DNA from: Apostichopus japonicus
Lineage: Eukaryota; Echinodermata; Holothuroidea; Aspidochirotida; Stichopodidae
Direction: 5' to 3'
Assembly: GCF_037975245.1 (NCBI RefSeq)
Contig: NC_092577.1
Span: 35,084,898-35,148,897, forward strand
DNA length: 64,000 nucleotides
How positions within the stretch are numbered: position 1 is the first letter of the stretch; every line of letters starts with the position of its first letter. Below the pieces are notes generated by a model. That model did no database searches, was not told the origin of the DNA, and saw nothing but the letters and a program-made list of their open reading frames with translations. Positions 1-14,253 of this stretch are shown here, piece by piece. Made by a program: the position numbers and the translations under genes.

Positions 1-3000
1 AAATCCCTATTTTCCATGGCGCACGGGGCCCGAAACACATGCCAAATATGCCAATTTTGTTTTGGACTTAGAAAAAAAAATGAAACAGCTCCCATTGACT
101 TTGTGTTAGCTCCGTGAGGCGTTGCAAATGTTCAAGGCCCCCAGTCCCAAGCCCCCCACGGTATGGTACTCAAACTTCGTGAACGTCTAGCTGGTACATA
201 CGAAATTTGGGTCAGGACTTAGTTTGGGCCAAATCCCTATTTTCCATGGCGCACGGGGCCCGAAACACATGCCAAATATGCCAATTTTGTTTTGGACTTA
301 GAAAAAAAAATGAAACAGCTCCCATTGACTTTGTGTTAGCTCCGTGAGGCGTTGCAAATGTTCAAGGCCCCCAGGCCCAAGCCCCCCACGGTATGGTACT
401 CAAACTTCGTGAACGTCTAGCTGGTACATACGAAATTTGGGTCAGGACTTAGTTTGGGCCAAATCCCTATTTTCCATGGCGCACGGGGCCCGAAACACAT
501 GCCAAATATACCAATTTTGTTTTGGACTTAGAAAAAAAATGAAACAGCTCCCATTGACTTTGTGTTAGCTCCGTGAGGCGTTGCAAAAGTTCAAAGCCCC
601 CAGTCCCAAGCCCCCCACGGTATGGTACTCATACTTCATAGACGTCTAGTTGATACATACGAAATTTGGGTCAGGACTTAGTTTGGGTCAAATCCCTATT
701 TTCCATGGCGCACGGGGCCCGAAACACATGCCAAATATGCCAATTTTGTTTTGGACTTAGAAAAAAAAATGAAACAGCTCCCATTGACTTTGTGTTAGCT
801 CCGTGAGGCGTTGCAAATGTTCAAGGCCCCCAGTCCCAAGCCCCCCACGGTATGGTACTCAAACTTCGTGAACGTCTAGCTGGTACATACGAAATTTGGG
901 TCAGGACTTAGTTTGGGCCAAATCCCTATTTTCCATGGCGCACGGGGCCCGAAACACATGCCAAATATGCCAATTTTGTTTTGGACTTAGAAAAAAAAAT
1001 GAAACAGCTCCCATTGACTTTGTGTTAGCTCCGTGAGGCGTTGCAAATGTTCAAGGCCCCCAGGCCCAAGCCCCCCACGGTATGGTACTCAAACTTCGTG
1101 AACGTCTAGCTGGTACATACGAAATTTGGGTCAGGACTTAGTTTGGGCCAAATCCCTATTTTCCATGGCGCACGGGGCCCGAAACACATGCCAAATATAC
1201 CAATTTTGTTTTGGACTTAGAAAAAAAATGAAACAGCTCCCATTGACTTTGTGTTAGCTCCGTGAGGCGTTGCAAAAGTTCAAAGCCCCCAGTCCCAAGC
1301 CCCCCACGGTATGGTACTCATACTTCATAGACGTCTAGTTGATACATACGAAATTTGGGTCAGGACTTAGTTTGGGTCAAATCCCTATTTTCCATGGCGC
1401 ACGGGGCCCGAAACACATGCCAAATATGCCAATTTTGTTTTGGACTTAGAAAAAAAAATGAAACAGCTCCCATTGACTTTGTGTTAGCTCCGTGAGGCGT
1501 TGCAAATGTTCAAGGCCCCCAGTCCCAAGCCCCCCACGGTATGGTACTCATACTTCATGGACGTCTAGTTGATACATACGAAATTTGGGTCAGGACTTAG
1601 TTTGGGTCAAATCCCTATTTTCCATGGCGCACGGGGCCCGAAACACATGCCAAATATGCCAATTTTGTTTTGGACTTAGAAAAAAAAATGAAACAGCTCC
1701 CATTGACTTTGTGTTAGCTCCGTGAGGCGTTGCAAATGTTCAAAGCCCCCAGTCCCAAGCCCCCCACGGTATGGTACTCAAACTTCGTGAACGTCTAGCT
1801 GGTACATACGAAATTTGGGTCAGGACTTAGTTTGGGCCAAATCCCTATTTTCCATGGCGCACGGGGCCCGAAACACATGCCAAATATACCAATTTTGTTT
1901 TGGACTTAGAAAAAAAATGAAACAGCTCCCATTGACTTTGTGTTAGCTCCGTGAGGCGTTGCAAAAGTTCAAAGCCCCCAGTCCCAAGCCCCCCACGGTA
2001 TGGTACTCAAACTTCGGCAACGTCTAGCTGGTACATACGAAATTTGGGTCAGGACTTAGTTTGGGCCAAATCCCTATTTTCCATGGCGCACGGGGCCCGA
2101 AACACATGCCAAATATGCCAATTTTGTTTTGGACTTAGAAAAAAAAATGAAACAGCTCCCATTGACTTTGTGTTAGCTCCGTGAGGCGTTGCAAATGTTC
2201 AAGGCCCCCAGTCCCAAGCCCCCCACGGTATGGTACTCATACTTCATGGACGTCTAGTTGATACATACGAAATTTGGGTCAGGACTTAGTTTGGGTCAAA
2301 TCCCTATTTTCCATGGCGCACGGGGCCCGAAACACATGCCAAATATGCCAATTTTGTTTTGGACTTAGAAAAAAAAATGAAACAGCTCCCATTGACTTTG
2401 TGTTAGCTCCGTGAGGCGTTGCAAATGTTCAAGGCCCCCAGTCCCAAGCCCCCCACGGTATGGTACTCAAACTTCGTGAACGTCTAGCTGGTACATACGA
2501 AATTTGGGTCAGGACTTAGTTTGGGCCAAATCCCTATTTTCCATGGCGCACGGGGCCCGAAACACATGCCAAATATGCCAATTTTGTTTTGGACTTAGAA
2601 AAAAAAATGAAACAGCTCCCATTGACTTTGTGTTAGCTCCGTGAGGCGTTGCAAATGTTCAAAGCCCCCAGTCCCAAGCCCCCCACGGTATGGTACTCAA
2701 ACTTCGTGAACGTCTAGCTGGTACATACGAAATTTGGGTCAGGACTTAGTTTGGGCCAAATCCCTATTTTCCATGGCGCACGGGGCCCGAAACACATGCC
2801 AAATATGCCAATTATGTGTTGGACTTAGAAAAAAAAATGAAACAGCTCCCATTGACTTTGTGTTAGCTCCGTGAGGCGTTGCAAATGTTCAAAGCCCCCA
2901 GTCCCAAGCCCCCCACGGTATGGTACTCATACTTCATGGACGTCTAGTTGATACATACGAAATTTGGGTCAGGACTTAGTTTGGGTCAAATCCCTATTTT

Positions 3001-6000
3001 CCATGGCGCACGGGGCCCGAAACACATGCCAAATATGCCAATTTTGTTTTGGACTTAGAAAAAAAATGAAACAGCTCCCATTGACTTTGTGTTAGCTCCG
3101 TGAGGCGTTGCAAATGTTCAAGGCCCCCAGTCCCAAGCCCCCCACGGTATGGTACTCAAACTTCGTGAACGTCTAGCTGGTACATACGAAATTTGGGTCA
3201 GGACTTAGTTTGGGCCAAATCCCTATTTTCCATGGCGCACGGGGCCCGAAACACATGCCAAATATGCCAATTTTGTTTTGGACTTAGAAAAAAAAATGAA
3301 ACAGCTCCCATTGACTTTGTGTTAGCTCCGTGAGGCGTTGCAAATGTTCAAGGCCCCCAGTCCCAAGCCCCCCACGGTATGGTACTCATACTTCATGGAC
3401 GTCTAGTTGATACATACGAAATTTGGGTCAGGACTTAGTTTGGGTCAAATCCCTATTTTCCATGGCGCACGGGGCCCGAAACACATGCCAAATATGCCAA
3501 TTTTGTTTTGGACTTAGAAAAAAAAATGAAACAGCTCCCATTGACTTTGTGTTAGCTCCGTGAGGCGTTGCAAATGTTCAAGGCCCCCAGTCCCAAGCCC
3601 CCCACGGTATGGTACTCAAACTTCGTGAACGTCTAGCTGGTACATACGAAATTTGGGTCAGGACTTAGTTTGGGCCAAATCCCTATTTTCCATGGCGCAC
3701 GGGGCCCGAAACACATGCCAAATATGCCAATTTTGTTTTGGACTTAGAAAAAAAAATGAAACAGCTCCCATTGACTTTGTGTTAGCTCCGTGAGGCGTTG
3801 CAAATGTTCAAGGCCCCCAGGCCCAAGCCCCCCACGGTATGGTACTCAAACTTCGTGAACGTCTAGCTGGTACATACGAAATTTGGGTCAGGACTTAGTT
3901 TGGGCCAAATCCCTATTTTCCATGGCGCACGGGGCCCGAAACACATGCCAAATATACCAATTTTGTTTTGGACTTAGAAAAAAAATGAAACAGCTCCCAT
4001 TGACTTTGTGTTAGCTCCGTGAGGCGTTGCAAAAGTTCAAAGCCCCCAGTCCCAAGCCCCCCACGGTATGGTACTCATACTTCATAGACGTCTAGTTGAT
4101 ACATACGAAATTTGGGTCAGGACTTAGTTTGGGTCAAATCCCTATTTTCCATGGCGCACGGGGCCCGAAACACATGCCAAATATGCCAATTTTGTTTTGG
4201 ACTTAGAAAAAAAAATGAAACAGCTCCCATTGACTTTGTGTTAGCTCCGTGAGGCGTTGCAAATGTTCAAGGCCCCCAGTCCCAAGCCCCCCACGGTATG
4301 GTACTCATACTTCATGGACGTCTAGTTGATACATACGAAATTTGGGTCAGGACTTAGTTTGGGTCAAATCCCTATTTTCCATGGCGCACGGGGCCCGAAA
4401 CACATGCCAAATATGCCAATTTTGTTTTGGACTTAGAAAAAAAAATGAAACAGCTCCCATTGACTTTGTGTTAGCTCCGTGAGGCGTTGCAAATGTTCAA
4501 GGCCCCCAGGCCCAAGCCCCCCACGGTATGGTACTCAAACTTCGTGAACGTCTAGCTGGTACATACGAAATTTGGGTCAGGACTTAGTTTGGGCCAAATC
4601 CCTATTTTCCATGGCGCACGGGGCCCGAAACACATGCCAAATATGCCAATTTTGTTTTGGACTTAGAAAAAAAAATGAAACAGCTCATATTGACTTTGTG
4701 TTAGCTCCGTGAGGCGTTGCAAATGTTCAAAGCCCCCAGTCCCAAGCCCCCCACGGTATGGTACTCAAACTTCGTGAACGTCTAGCTGGTACATACGAAA
4801 TTTGGGTCAGGACTTAGTTTGGGCCAAATCCCTATTTTCCATGGCGCACGGGGCCCGAAACACATGCCAAATATACCAATTTTGTTTTGGACTTAGAAAA
4901 AAAATGAAACAGCTCCCATTGACTTTGTGTTAGCTCCGTGAGGCGTTGCAAAAGTTCAAAGCCCCCAGTCCCAAGCCCCCCACGGTATGGTACTCAAACT
5001 TCGGCAACGTCTAGCTGGTACATACGAAATTTGGGTCAGGACTTAGTTTGGGCCAAATCCCTATTTTCCATGGCGCACGGGGCCCGAAACACATGCCAAA
5101 TATGCCAATTTTGTTTTGGACTTAGAAAAAAAAATGAAACAGCTCCCATTGACTTTGTGTTAGCTCCGTGAGGCGTTGCAAATGTTCAAGGCCCCCAGTC
5201 CCAAGCCCCCCACGGTATGGTACTCATACTTCATGGACGTCTAGTTGATACATACGAAATTTGGGTCAGGACTTAGTTTGGGTCAAATCCCTATTTTCCA
5301 TGGCGCACGGGGCCCGAAACACATGCCAAATATGCCAATTTTGTTTTGGACTTAGAAAAAAAAATGAAACAGCTCCCATTGACTTTGTGTTAGCTCCGTG
5401 AGGCGTTGCAAATGTTCAAGGCCCCCAGTCCCAAGCCCCCCACGGTATGGTACTCAAACTTCGTGAACGTCTAGCTGGTACATACGAAATTTGGGTCAGG
5501 ACTTAGTTTGGGCCAAATCCCTATTTTCCATGGCGCACGGGGCCCGAAACACATGCCAAATATGCCAATTTTGTTTTGGACTTAGAAAAAAAAATGAAAC
5601 AGCTCCCATTGACTTTGTGTTAGCTCCGTGAGGCGTTGCAAATGTTCAAAGCCCCCAGTCCCAAGCCCCCCACGGTATGGTACTCAAACTTCGTGAACGT
5701 CTAGCTGGTACATACGAAATTTGGGTCAGGACTTAGTTTGGGCCAAATCCCTATTTTCCATGGCGCACGGGGCCCGAAACACATGCCAAATATGCCAATT
5801 ATGTGTTGGACTTAGAAAAAAAAATGAAACAGCTCCCATTGACTTTGTGTTAGCTCCGTGAGGCGTTGCAAATGTTCAAAGCCCCCAGTCCCAAGCCCCC
5901 CACGGTATGGTACTCATACTTCATGGACGTCTAGTTGATACATACGAAATTTGGGTCAGGACTTAGTTTGGGTCAAATCCCTATTTTCCATGGCGCACGG

Positions 6001-9000
6001 GGCCCGAAACACATGCCAAATATGCCAATTTTGTTTTGGACTTAGAAAAAAAATGAAACAGCTCCCATTGACTTTGTGTTAGCTCCGTGAGGCGTTGCAA
6101 ATGTTCAAGGCCCCCAGTCCCAAGCCCCCCACGGTATGGTACTCAAACTTCGTGAACGTCTAGCTGGTACATACGAAATTTGGGTCAGGACTTAGTTTGG
6201 GCCAAATCCCTATTTTCCATGGCGCACGGGGCCCGAAACACATGCCAAATATGCCAATTTTGTTTTGGACTTAGAAAAAAAAATGAAACAGCTCCCATTG
6301 ACTTTGTGTTAGCTCCGTGAGGCGTTGCAAATGTTCAAGGCCCCCAGTCCCAAGCCCCCCACGGTATGGTACTCATACTTCATGGACGTCTAGTTGATAC
6401 ATACGAAATTTGGGTCAGGACTTAGTTTGGGTCAAATCCCTATTTTCCATGGCGCACGGGGCCCGAAACACATGCCAAATATGCCAATTTTGTTTTGGAC
6501 TTAGAAAAAAAAATGAAACAGCTCCCATTGACTTTGTGTTAGCTCCGTGAGGCGTTGCAAATGTTCAAGGCCCCCAGTCCCAAGCCCCCCACGGTATGGT
6601 ACTCAAACTTCGTGAACGTCTAGCTGGTACATACGAAATTTGGGTCAGGACTTAGTTTGGGCCAAATCCCTATTTTCCATGGCGCACGGGGCCCGAAACA
6701 CATGCCAAATATGCCAATTTTGTTTTGGACTTAGAAAAAAAAATGAAACAGCTCCCATTGACTTTGTGTTAGCTCCGTGAGGCGTTGCAAATGTTCAAGG
6801 CCCCCAGGCCCAAGCCCCCCACGGTATGGTACTCAAACTTCGTGAACGTCTAGCTGGTACATACGAAATTTGGGTCAGGACTTAGTTTGGGCCAAATCCC
6901 TATTTTCCATGGCGCACGGGGCCCGAAACACATGCCAAATATACCAATTTTGTTTTGGACTTAGAAAAAAAATGAAACAGCTCCCATTGACTTTGTGTTA
7001 GCTCCGTGAGGCGTTGCAAAAGTTCAAAGCCCCCAGTCCCAAGCCCCCCACGGTATGGTACTCATACTTCATAGACGTCTAGTTGATACATACGAAATTT
7101 GGGTCAGGACTTAGTTTGGGTCAAATCCCTATTTTCCATGGCGCACGGGGCCCGAAACACATGCCAAATATGCCAATTTTGTTTTGGACTTAGAAAAAAA
7201 ATGAAACAGCTCCCATTGACTTTGTGTTAGCTCCGTGAGGCGTTGCAAATGTTCAAGGCCCCCAGTCCCAAGCCCCCCACGGTATGGTACTCATACTTCA
7301 TGGACGTCTAGTTGATACATACGAAATTTGGGTCAGGACTTAGTTTGGGTCAAATCCCTATTTTCCATGGCGCACGGGGCCCGAAACACATGCCAAATAT
7401 GCCAATTTTGTTTTGGACTTAGAAAAAAAAATGAAACAGCTCCCATTGACTTTGTGTTAGCTCCGTGAGGCGTTGCAAATGTTCAAGGCCCCCAGGCCCA
7501 AGCCCCCCACGGTATGGTACTCAAACTTCGTGAACGTCTAGCTGGTACATACGAAATTTGGGTCAGGACTTAGTTTGGGCCAAATCCCTATTTTCCATGG
7601 CGCACGGGGCCCGAAACACATGCCAAATATGCCAATTTTGTTTTGGACTTAGAAAAAAAATGAAACAGCTCCCATTGACTTTGTGTTAGCTCCGTGAGGC
7701 GTTGCAAATGTTCAAGGCCCCCAGTCCCAAGCCCCCCACGGTATGGTACTCAAACTTCGTGAACGTCTAGCTGGTACATACGAAATTTGGGTCAGGACTT
7801 AGTTTGGGCCAAATCCCTATTTTCCATGGCGCACGGGGCCCGAAACACATGCCAAATATACCAATTTTGTTTTGGACTTAGAAAAAAAAATGAAACAGCT
7901 CCCATTGACTTTGTGTTAGCTCCGTGAGGCGTTGCAAATGTTCAAGGCCCCCAGTCCCAAGCCCCCCACGGTATGGTACTCATACTTCATGGACGTCTAG
8001 TTGATACATACGAAATTTGGGTCAGGACTTAGTTTGGGTCAAATCCCTATTTTCCATGGCGCACGGGGCCCGAAACACATGCCAAATATGCCAATTTTGT
8101 TTTGGACTTAGAAAAAAAAATGAAACAGCTCCCATTGACTTTGTGTTAGCTCCGTGAGGCGTTGCAAATGTTCAAGGCCCCCAGTCCCAAGCCCCCCACG
8201 GTATGGTACTCAAACTTCGTGAACGTCTAGCTGGTACATACGAAATTTGGGTCAGGACTTAGTTTGGGCCAAATCCCTATTTTCCATGGCGCACGGGGCC
8301 CGAAACACATGCCAAATATGCCAATTTTGTTTTGGACTTAGAAAAAAAAATGAAACAGCTCCCATTGACTTTGTGTTAGCTCCGTGAGGCGTTGCAAATG
8401 TTCAAGGCCCCCAGGCCCAAGCCCCCCACGGTATGGTACTCAAACTTCGTGAACGTCTAGCTGGTACATACGAAATTTGGGTCAGGACTTAGTTTGGGCC
8501 AAATCCCTATTTTCCATGGCGCACGGGGCCCGAAACACATGCCAAATATACCAATTTTGTTTTGGACTTAGAAAAAAAATGAAACAGCTCCCATTGACTT
8601 TGTGTTAGCTCCGTGAGGCGTTGCAAAAGTTCAAAGCCCCCAGTCCCAAGCCCCCCACGGTATGGTACTCAAACTTCGGCAACGTCTAGCTGGTACATAC
8701 GAAATTTGGGTCAGGACTTAGTTTGGGCCAAATCCCTATTTTCCATGGCGCACGGGGCCCGAAACACATGCCAAATATGCTAATTTTGTTTTGGACTTAG
8801 AAAAAAAAATGAAACAGCTCCCATTGACTTTGTGTTAGCTCCGTGAGGCGTTGCAAATGTTCAAGGCCCCCAGTCCCAAGCCCCCCACGGTATGGTACTC
8901 ATACTTCATAGACGTCTAGTTGATACATACGAAATTTGGGTCAGGACTTAGTTTGGGTCAAATCCCTATTTTCCATGGCGCACGGGGCCCGAAACACATG

Positions 9001-12000
9001 CCAAATATGCCAATTTTGTTTTGGACTTAGAAAAAAAAATGAAACAGCTCCCATTGACTTTGTGTTAGCTCCGTGAGGCGTTGCAAATGTTCAAGGCCCC
9101 CAGTCCCAAGCCCCCCACGGTATGGTACTCAAACTTCGTGAACGTCTAGCTGGTACATACGAAATTTGGGTCAGGACTTAGTTTGGGCCAAATCCCTATT
9201 TTCCATGGCGCACGGGGCCCGAAACACATGCCAAATATGCCAATTATGTGTTGGACTTAGAAAAAAAAATGAAACAGCTCCCATTGACTTTGTGTTAGCT
9301 CCGTGAGGCGTTGCAAATGTTCAAAGCCCCCAGTCCCAAGCCCCCCACGGTATGGTACTCATACTTCATGGACGTCTAGTTGATACATACGAAATTTGGG
9401 TCAGGACTTAGTTTGGGTCAAATCCCTATTTTCCATGGCGCACGGGGCCCGAAACACATGCCAAATATGCCAATTTTGTTTTGGACTTAGAAAAAAAATG
9501 AAACAGCTCCCATTGACTTTGTGTTAGCTCCGTGAGGCGTTGCAAATGTTCAAGGCCCCCAGTCCCAAGCCCCCCACGGTATGGTACTCAAACTTCGTGA
9601 ACGTCTAGCTGGTACATACGAAATTTGGGTCAGGACTTAGTTTGGGCCAAATCCCTAATTTCCATGGCGCACGGGGCCCGAAACACATGCCAAATATGCC
9701 AATTTTGTTTTGGACTTAGAAAAAAAAATGAAACAGCTCCCATTGACTTTGTGTTAGCTCCGTGAGGCGTTGCAAATGTTCAAGGCCCCCAGTCCCAAGC
9801 CCCCCACGGTATGGTACTCATACTTCATGGACGTCTAGTTGATACATACGAAATTTGGGTCAGGACTTAGTTTGGGTCAAATCCCTATTTTCCATGGCGC
9901 ACGGGGCCCGAAACACATGCCAAATATGCCAATTTTGTTTTGGACTTAGAAAAAAAAATGAAACAGCTCCCATTGACTTTGTGTTAGCTCCGTGAGGCGT
10001 TGCAAATGTTCAAGGCCCCCAGTCCCAAGCCCCCCACGGTATGGTACTCAAACTTCGTGAACGTCTAGCTGGTACATACGAAATTTGGGTCAGGACTTAG
10101 TTTGGGCCAAATCCCTATTTTCCATGGCGCACGGGGCCCGAAACACATGCCAAATATGCCAATTTTGTTTTGGACTTAGAAAAAAAAATGAAACAGCTCC
10201 CATTGACTTTGTGTTAGCTCCGTGAGGCGTTGCAAATGTTCAAGGCCCCCAGGCCCAAGCCCCCCACGGTATGGTACTCAAACTTCGTGAACGTCTAGCT
10301 GGTACATACGAAATTTGGGTCAGGACTTAGTTTGGGCCAAATCCCTATTTTCCATGGCGCACGGGGCCCGAAACACATGCCAAATATACCAATTTTGTTT
10401 TGGACTTAGAAAAAAAATGAAACAGCTCCCATTGACTTTGTGTTAGCTCCGTGAGGCGTTGCAAAAGTTCAAAGCCCCCAGTCCCAAGCCCCCCACGGTA
10501 TGGTACTCATACTTCATAGACGTCTAGTTGATACATACGAAATTTGGGTCAGGACTTAGTTTGGGTCAAATCCCTATTTTCCATGGCGCACGGGGCCCGA
10601 AACACATGCCAAATATGCCAATTTTGTTTTGGACTTAGAAAAAAAAATGAAACAGCTCCCATTGACTTTGTGTTAGCTCCGTGAGGCGTTGCAAATGTTC
10701 AAGGCCCCCAGTCCCAAGCCCCCCACGGTATGGTACTCATACTTCATGGACGTCTAGTTGATACATACGAAATTTGGGTCAGGACTTAGTTTGGGTCAAA
10801 TCCCTATTTTCCATGGCGCACGGGGCCCGAAACACATGCCAAATATGCCAATTTTGTTTTGGACTTAGAAAAAAAAATGAAACAGCTCCCATTGACTTTG
10901 TGTTAGCTCCGTGAGGCGTTGCAAATGTTCAAGGCCCCCAGGCCCAAGCCCCCCACGGTATGGTACTCAAACTTCGTGAACGTCTAGCTGGTACATACGA
11001 AATTTGGGTCAGGACTTAGTTTGGGCCAAATCCCTATTTTCCATGGCGCACGGGGCCCGAAACACATGCCAAATATGCCAATTTTGTTTTGGACTTAGAA
11101 AAAAAATGAAACAGCTCCCATTGACTTTGTGTTAGCTCCGTGAGGCGTTGCAAATGTTCAAGGCCCCCAGTCCCAAGCCCCCCACGGTATGGTACTCAAA
11201 CTTCGTGAACGTCTAGCTGGTACATACGAAATTTGGGTCAGGACTTAGTTTGGGCCAAATCCCTATTTTCCATGGCGCACGGGGCCCGAAACACATGCCA
11301 AATATACCAATTTTGTTTTGGACTTAGAAAAAAAAATGAAACAGCTCCCATTGACTTTGTGTTAGCTCCGTGAGGCGTTGCAAATGTTCAAGGCCCCCAG
11401 TCCCAAGCCCCCCACGGTATGGTACTCATACTTCATGGACGTCTAGTTGATACATACGAAATTTGGGTCAGGACTTAGTTTGGGTCAAATCCCTATTTTC
11501 CATGGCGCACGGGGCCCGAAACACATGCCAAATATGCCAATTTTGTTTTGGACTTAGAAAAAAAAATGAAACAGCTCCCATTGACTTTGTGTTAGCTCCG
11601 TGAGGCGTTGCAAATGTTCAAGGCCCCCAGTCCCAAGCCCCCCACGGTATGGTACTCAAACTTCGTGAACGTCTAGCTGGTACATACGAAATTTGGGTCA
11701 GGACTTAGTTTGGGCCAAATCCCTATTTTCCATGGCGCACGGGGCCCGAAACACATGCCAAATATGCCAATTTTGTTTTGGACTTAGAAAAAAAAATGAA
11801 ACAGCTCCCATTGACTTTGTGTTAGCTCCGTGAGGCGTTGCAAATGTTCAAGGCCCCCAGGCCCAAGCCCCCCACGGTATGGTACTCAAACTTCGTGAAC
11901 GTCTAGCTGGTACATACGAAATTTGGGTCAGGACTTAGTTTGGGCCAAATCCCTATTTTCCATGGCGCACGGGGCCCGAAACACATGCCAAATATACCAA

Positions 12001-13990
12001 TTTTGTTTTGGACTTAGAAAAAAAATGAAACAGCTCCCATTGACTTTGTGTTAGCTCCGTGAGGCGTTGCAAAAGTTCAAAGCCCCCAGTCCCAAGCCCC
12101 CCACGGTATGGTACTCAAACTTCGGCAACGTCTAGCTGGTACATACGAAATTTGGGTCAGGACTTAGTTTGGGCCAAATCCCTATTTTCCATGGCGCACG
12201 GGGCCCGAAACACATGCCAAATATGCTAATTTTGTTTTGGACTTAGAAAAAAAAATGAAACAGCTCCCATTGACTTTGTGTTAGCTCCGTGAGGCGTTGC
12301 AAATGTTCAAGGCCCCCAGTCCCAAGCCCCCCACGGTATGGTACTCATACTTCATAGACGTCTAGTTGATACATACGAAATTTGGGTCAGGACTTAGTTT
12401 GGGTCAAATCCCTATTTTCCATGGCGCACGGGGCCCGAAACACATGCCAAATATGCCAATTTTGTTTTGGACTTAGAAAAAAAAATGAAACAGCTCCCAT
12501 TGACTTTGTGTTAGCTCCGTGAGGCGTTGCAAATGTTCAAGGCCCCCAGTCCCAAGCCCCCCACGGTATGGTACTCAAACTTCGTGAACGTCTAGCTGGT
12601 ACATACGAAATTTGGGTCAGGACTTAGTTTGGGCCAAATCCCTAATTTCCATGGCGCACGGGGCCCGAAACACATGCCAAATATGCCAATTTTGTTTTGG
12701 ACTTAGAAAAAAAAATGAAACAGCTCCCATTGACTTTGTGTTAGCTCCGTGAGGCGTTGCAAATGTTCAAGGCCCCCAGTCCCAAGCCCCCCACGGTATG
12801 GTACTCATACTTCATGGACGTCTAGTTGATACATACGAAATTTGGGTCAGGACTTAGTTTGGGTCAAATCCCTATTTTCCATGGCGCACGGGGCCCGAAA
12901 CACATGCCAAATATGCCAATTTTGTTTTGGACTTAGAAAAAAAAATGAAACAGCTCCCATTGACTTTGTGTTAGCTCCGTGAGGCGTTGCAAATGTTCAA
13001 GGCCCCCAGTCCCAAGCCCCCCACGGTATGGTACTCAAACTTCGTGAACGTCTAGCTGGTACATACGAAATTTGGGTCAGGACTTAGTTTGGGCCAAATC
13101 CCTATTTTCCATGGCGCACGGGGCCCGAAACACATGCCAAATATGCCAATTTTGTTTTGGACTTAGAAAAAAAATGAAACAGCTCCCATTGACTTTATGT
13201 TAGCTCCGTGAGGCGTTGCAAATGTTCAAAGCCCCCAGTCCCAAGCCCCCCACGGTATGGTACTCAAACTTCGTGAACGTCTAGCTGGTACATACGAAAT
13301 TTGGGTCAGGACTTAGTTTGGGCCAAATCCCTATTTTCCATGGCGCACGGGGCCCGAAACACATGCCAAATATACCAATTTTGTTTTGGACTTAGAAAAA
13401 AAATGAAACAGCTCCCATTGACTTTGTGTTAGCTCCGTGAGGCGTTGCAAAAGTTCAAAGCCCCCAGTCCCAAGCCCCCCACGGTATGGTACTCAAACTT
13501 CGGCAACGTCTAGCTGGTACATACGAAATTTGGGTCAGGACTTAGTTTGGGCCAAATCCCTATTTTCCATGGCGCACGGGGCCCGAAACACATGCCAAAT
13601 ATGCCAATTTTGTTTTGGACTTAGAAAAAAAAATGAAACAGCTCCCATTGACTTTGTGTTAGCTCCGTGAGGCGTTGCAAATGTTCAAGGCCCCCAGTCC
13701 CAAGCCCCCCACGGTATGGTACTCAAACTTCGTGAACGTCTAGTTGATACATACGAAATTTGGGTCAGGACTTAGTTTGGGTCAAATCCCTATTTTCCAT
13801 GGCGCACGGGGCCCGAAACACATGCCAAATATGCCAATTCTGTTTTGGACTTAGAAAAAAAATGAAACAGCTCCCATTGACTTTGTGTTAGCTCCGTGAG
13901 GCGTTGCAAAAGTTCAAAGCCCCCAGTCCCAAGCCCCCCAAGGTATGGTACTCAAACTTCATGAAAACTTAGCTGGTACATGCGAAATCC
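1..13990 (+). repeat. ~230 bp satellite array, about 61 head-to-tail copies
   Basis: A unit of 229-231 bp recurs without interruption; for example the word AAATCCCTATTTTCC starts at 1, 231, 461 and 690. Length changes come mainly from an A-run of 8-9 bases. Two main monomer types alternate. Type A has CTTCGTGAACGTCTAGCTGG and ends GGGCC; type B has CTTCATGGACGTCTAGTTGA and ends GGGTC. Rarer variants (CGGCAACG, TTATGTGTTGG, CCCTAATTTCC) recur 13, 15 or 16 units apart, which shows higher-order structure. Small open frames inside the units are not genes. The array enters from outside the window on the left. The last unit, near 13,840-13,990, is degenerate and carries AATTCTG in place of AATTTTG. 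Confidence 0.97.
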
Positions 13991-14253
13991 CTATTTTCCA
14001 CGGCGGATAACCTTATTCCATTACAACATTCTTAACAACTCCTGAACCTTACGCCAACTATGTTAACTTGATTATTTCTGTATCGTACGGAAGCGTAGAA
14101 AGGACATTGCATTGACTTGCACACTTAATAAAATATATCAATACGTCAAACTTTTGAAAACTGCGTTTTGCACACTTCGTACAACTTGTCAATACTAAGA
14201 GGCTGGATGACAAAATATACAAGGGAAACATACAAGCACAGAGTACACACAGT
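13990..14253 (+). repeat. left inverted-repeat arm flanking the satellite
   Basis: This stretch directly follows the satellite. It reappears as its reverse complement at about 20,690-20,930, next to the inverted satellite copy. Shared words include GGCGGATAACCTTA-like sequence, ACGGAAGCGTAGAAAGGACA, CATTGCATTGACTTGCACAC and GAGGCTGGATGACAAAATAT. It has no coding potential. Confidence 0.85.

Noticed and set aside
1951-2184. 77-codon frame repeated in the satellite (also at 4,938 and 13,437, and a relative in reverse at 21,032)
   Set aside because: Begins at a GTG and simply reads through one satellite unit variant (CGGCAACG). Other units carry stops, and there is no sign of selection.
1-13990. 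CRISPR-like reading of the regular array
   Set aside because: The whole 230 bp unit is repeated with no unique spacers, and the genome is eukaryotic.
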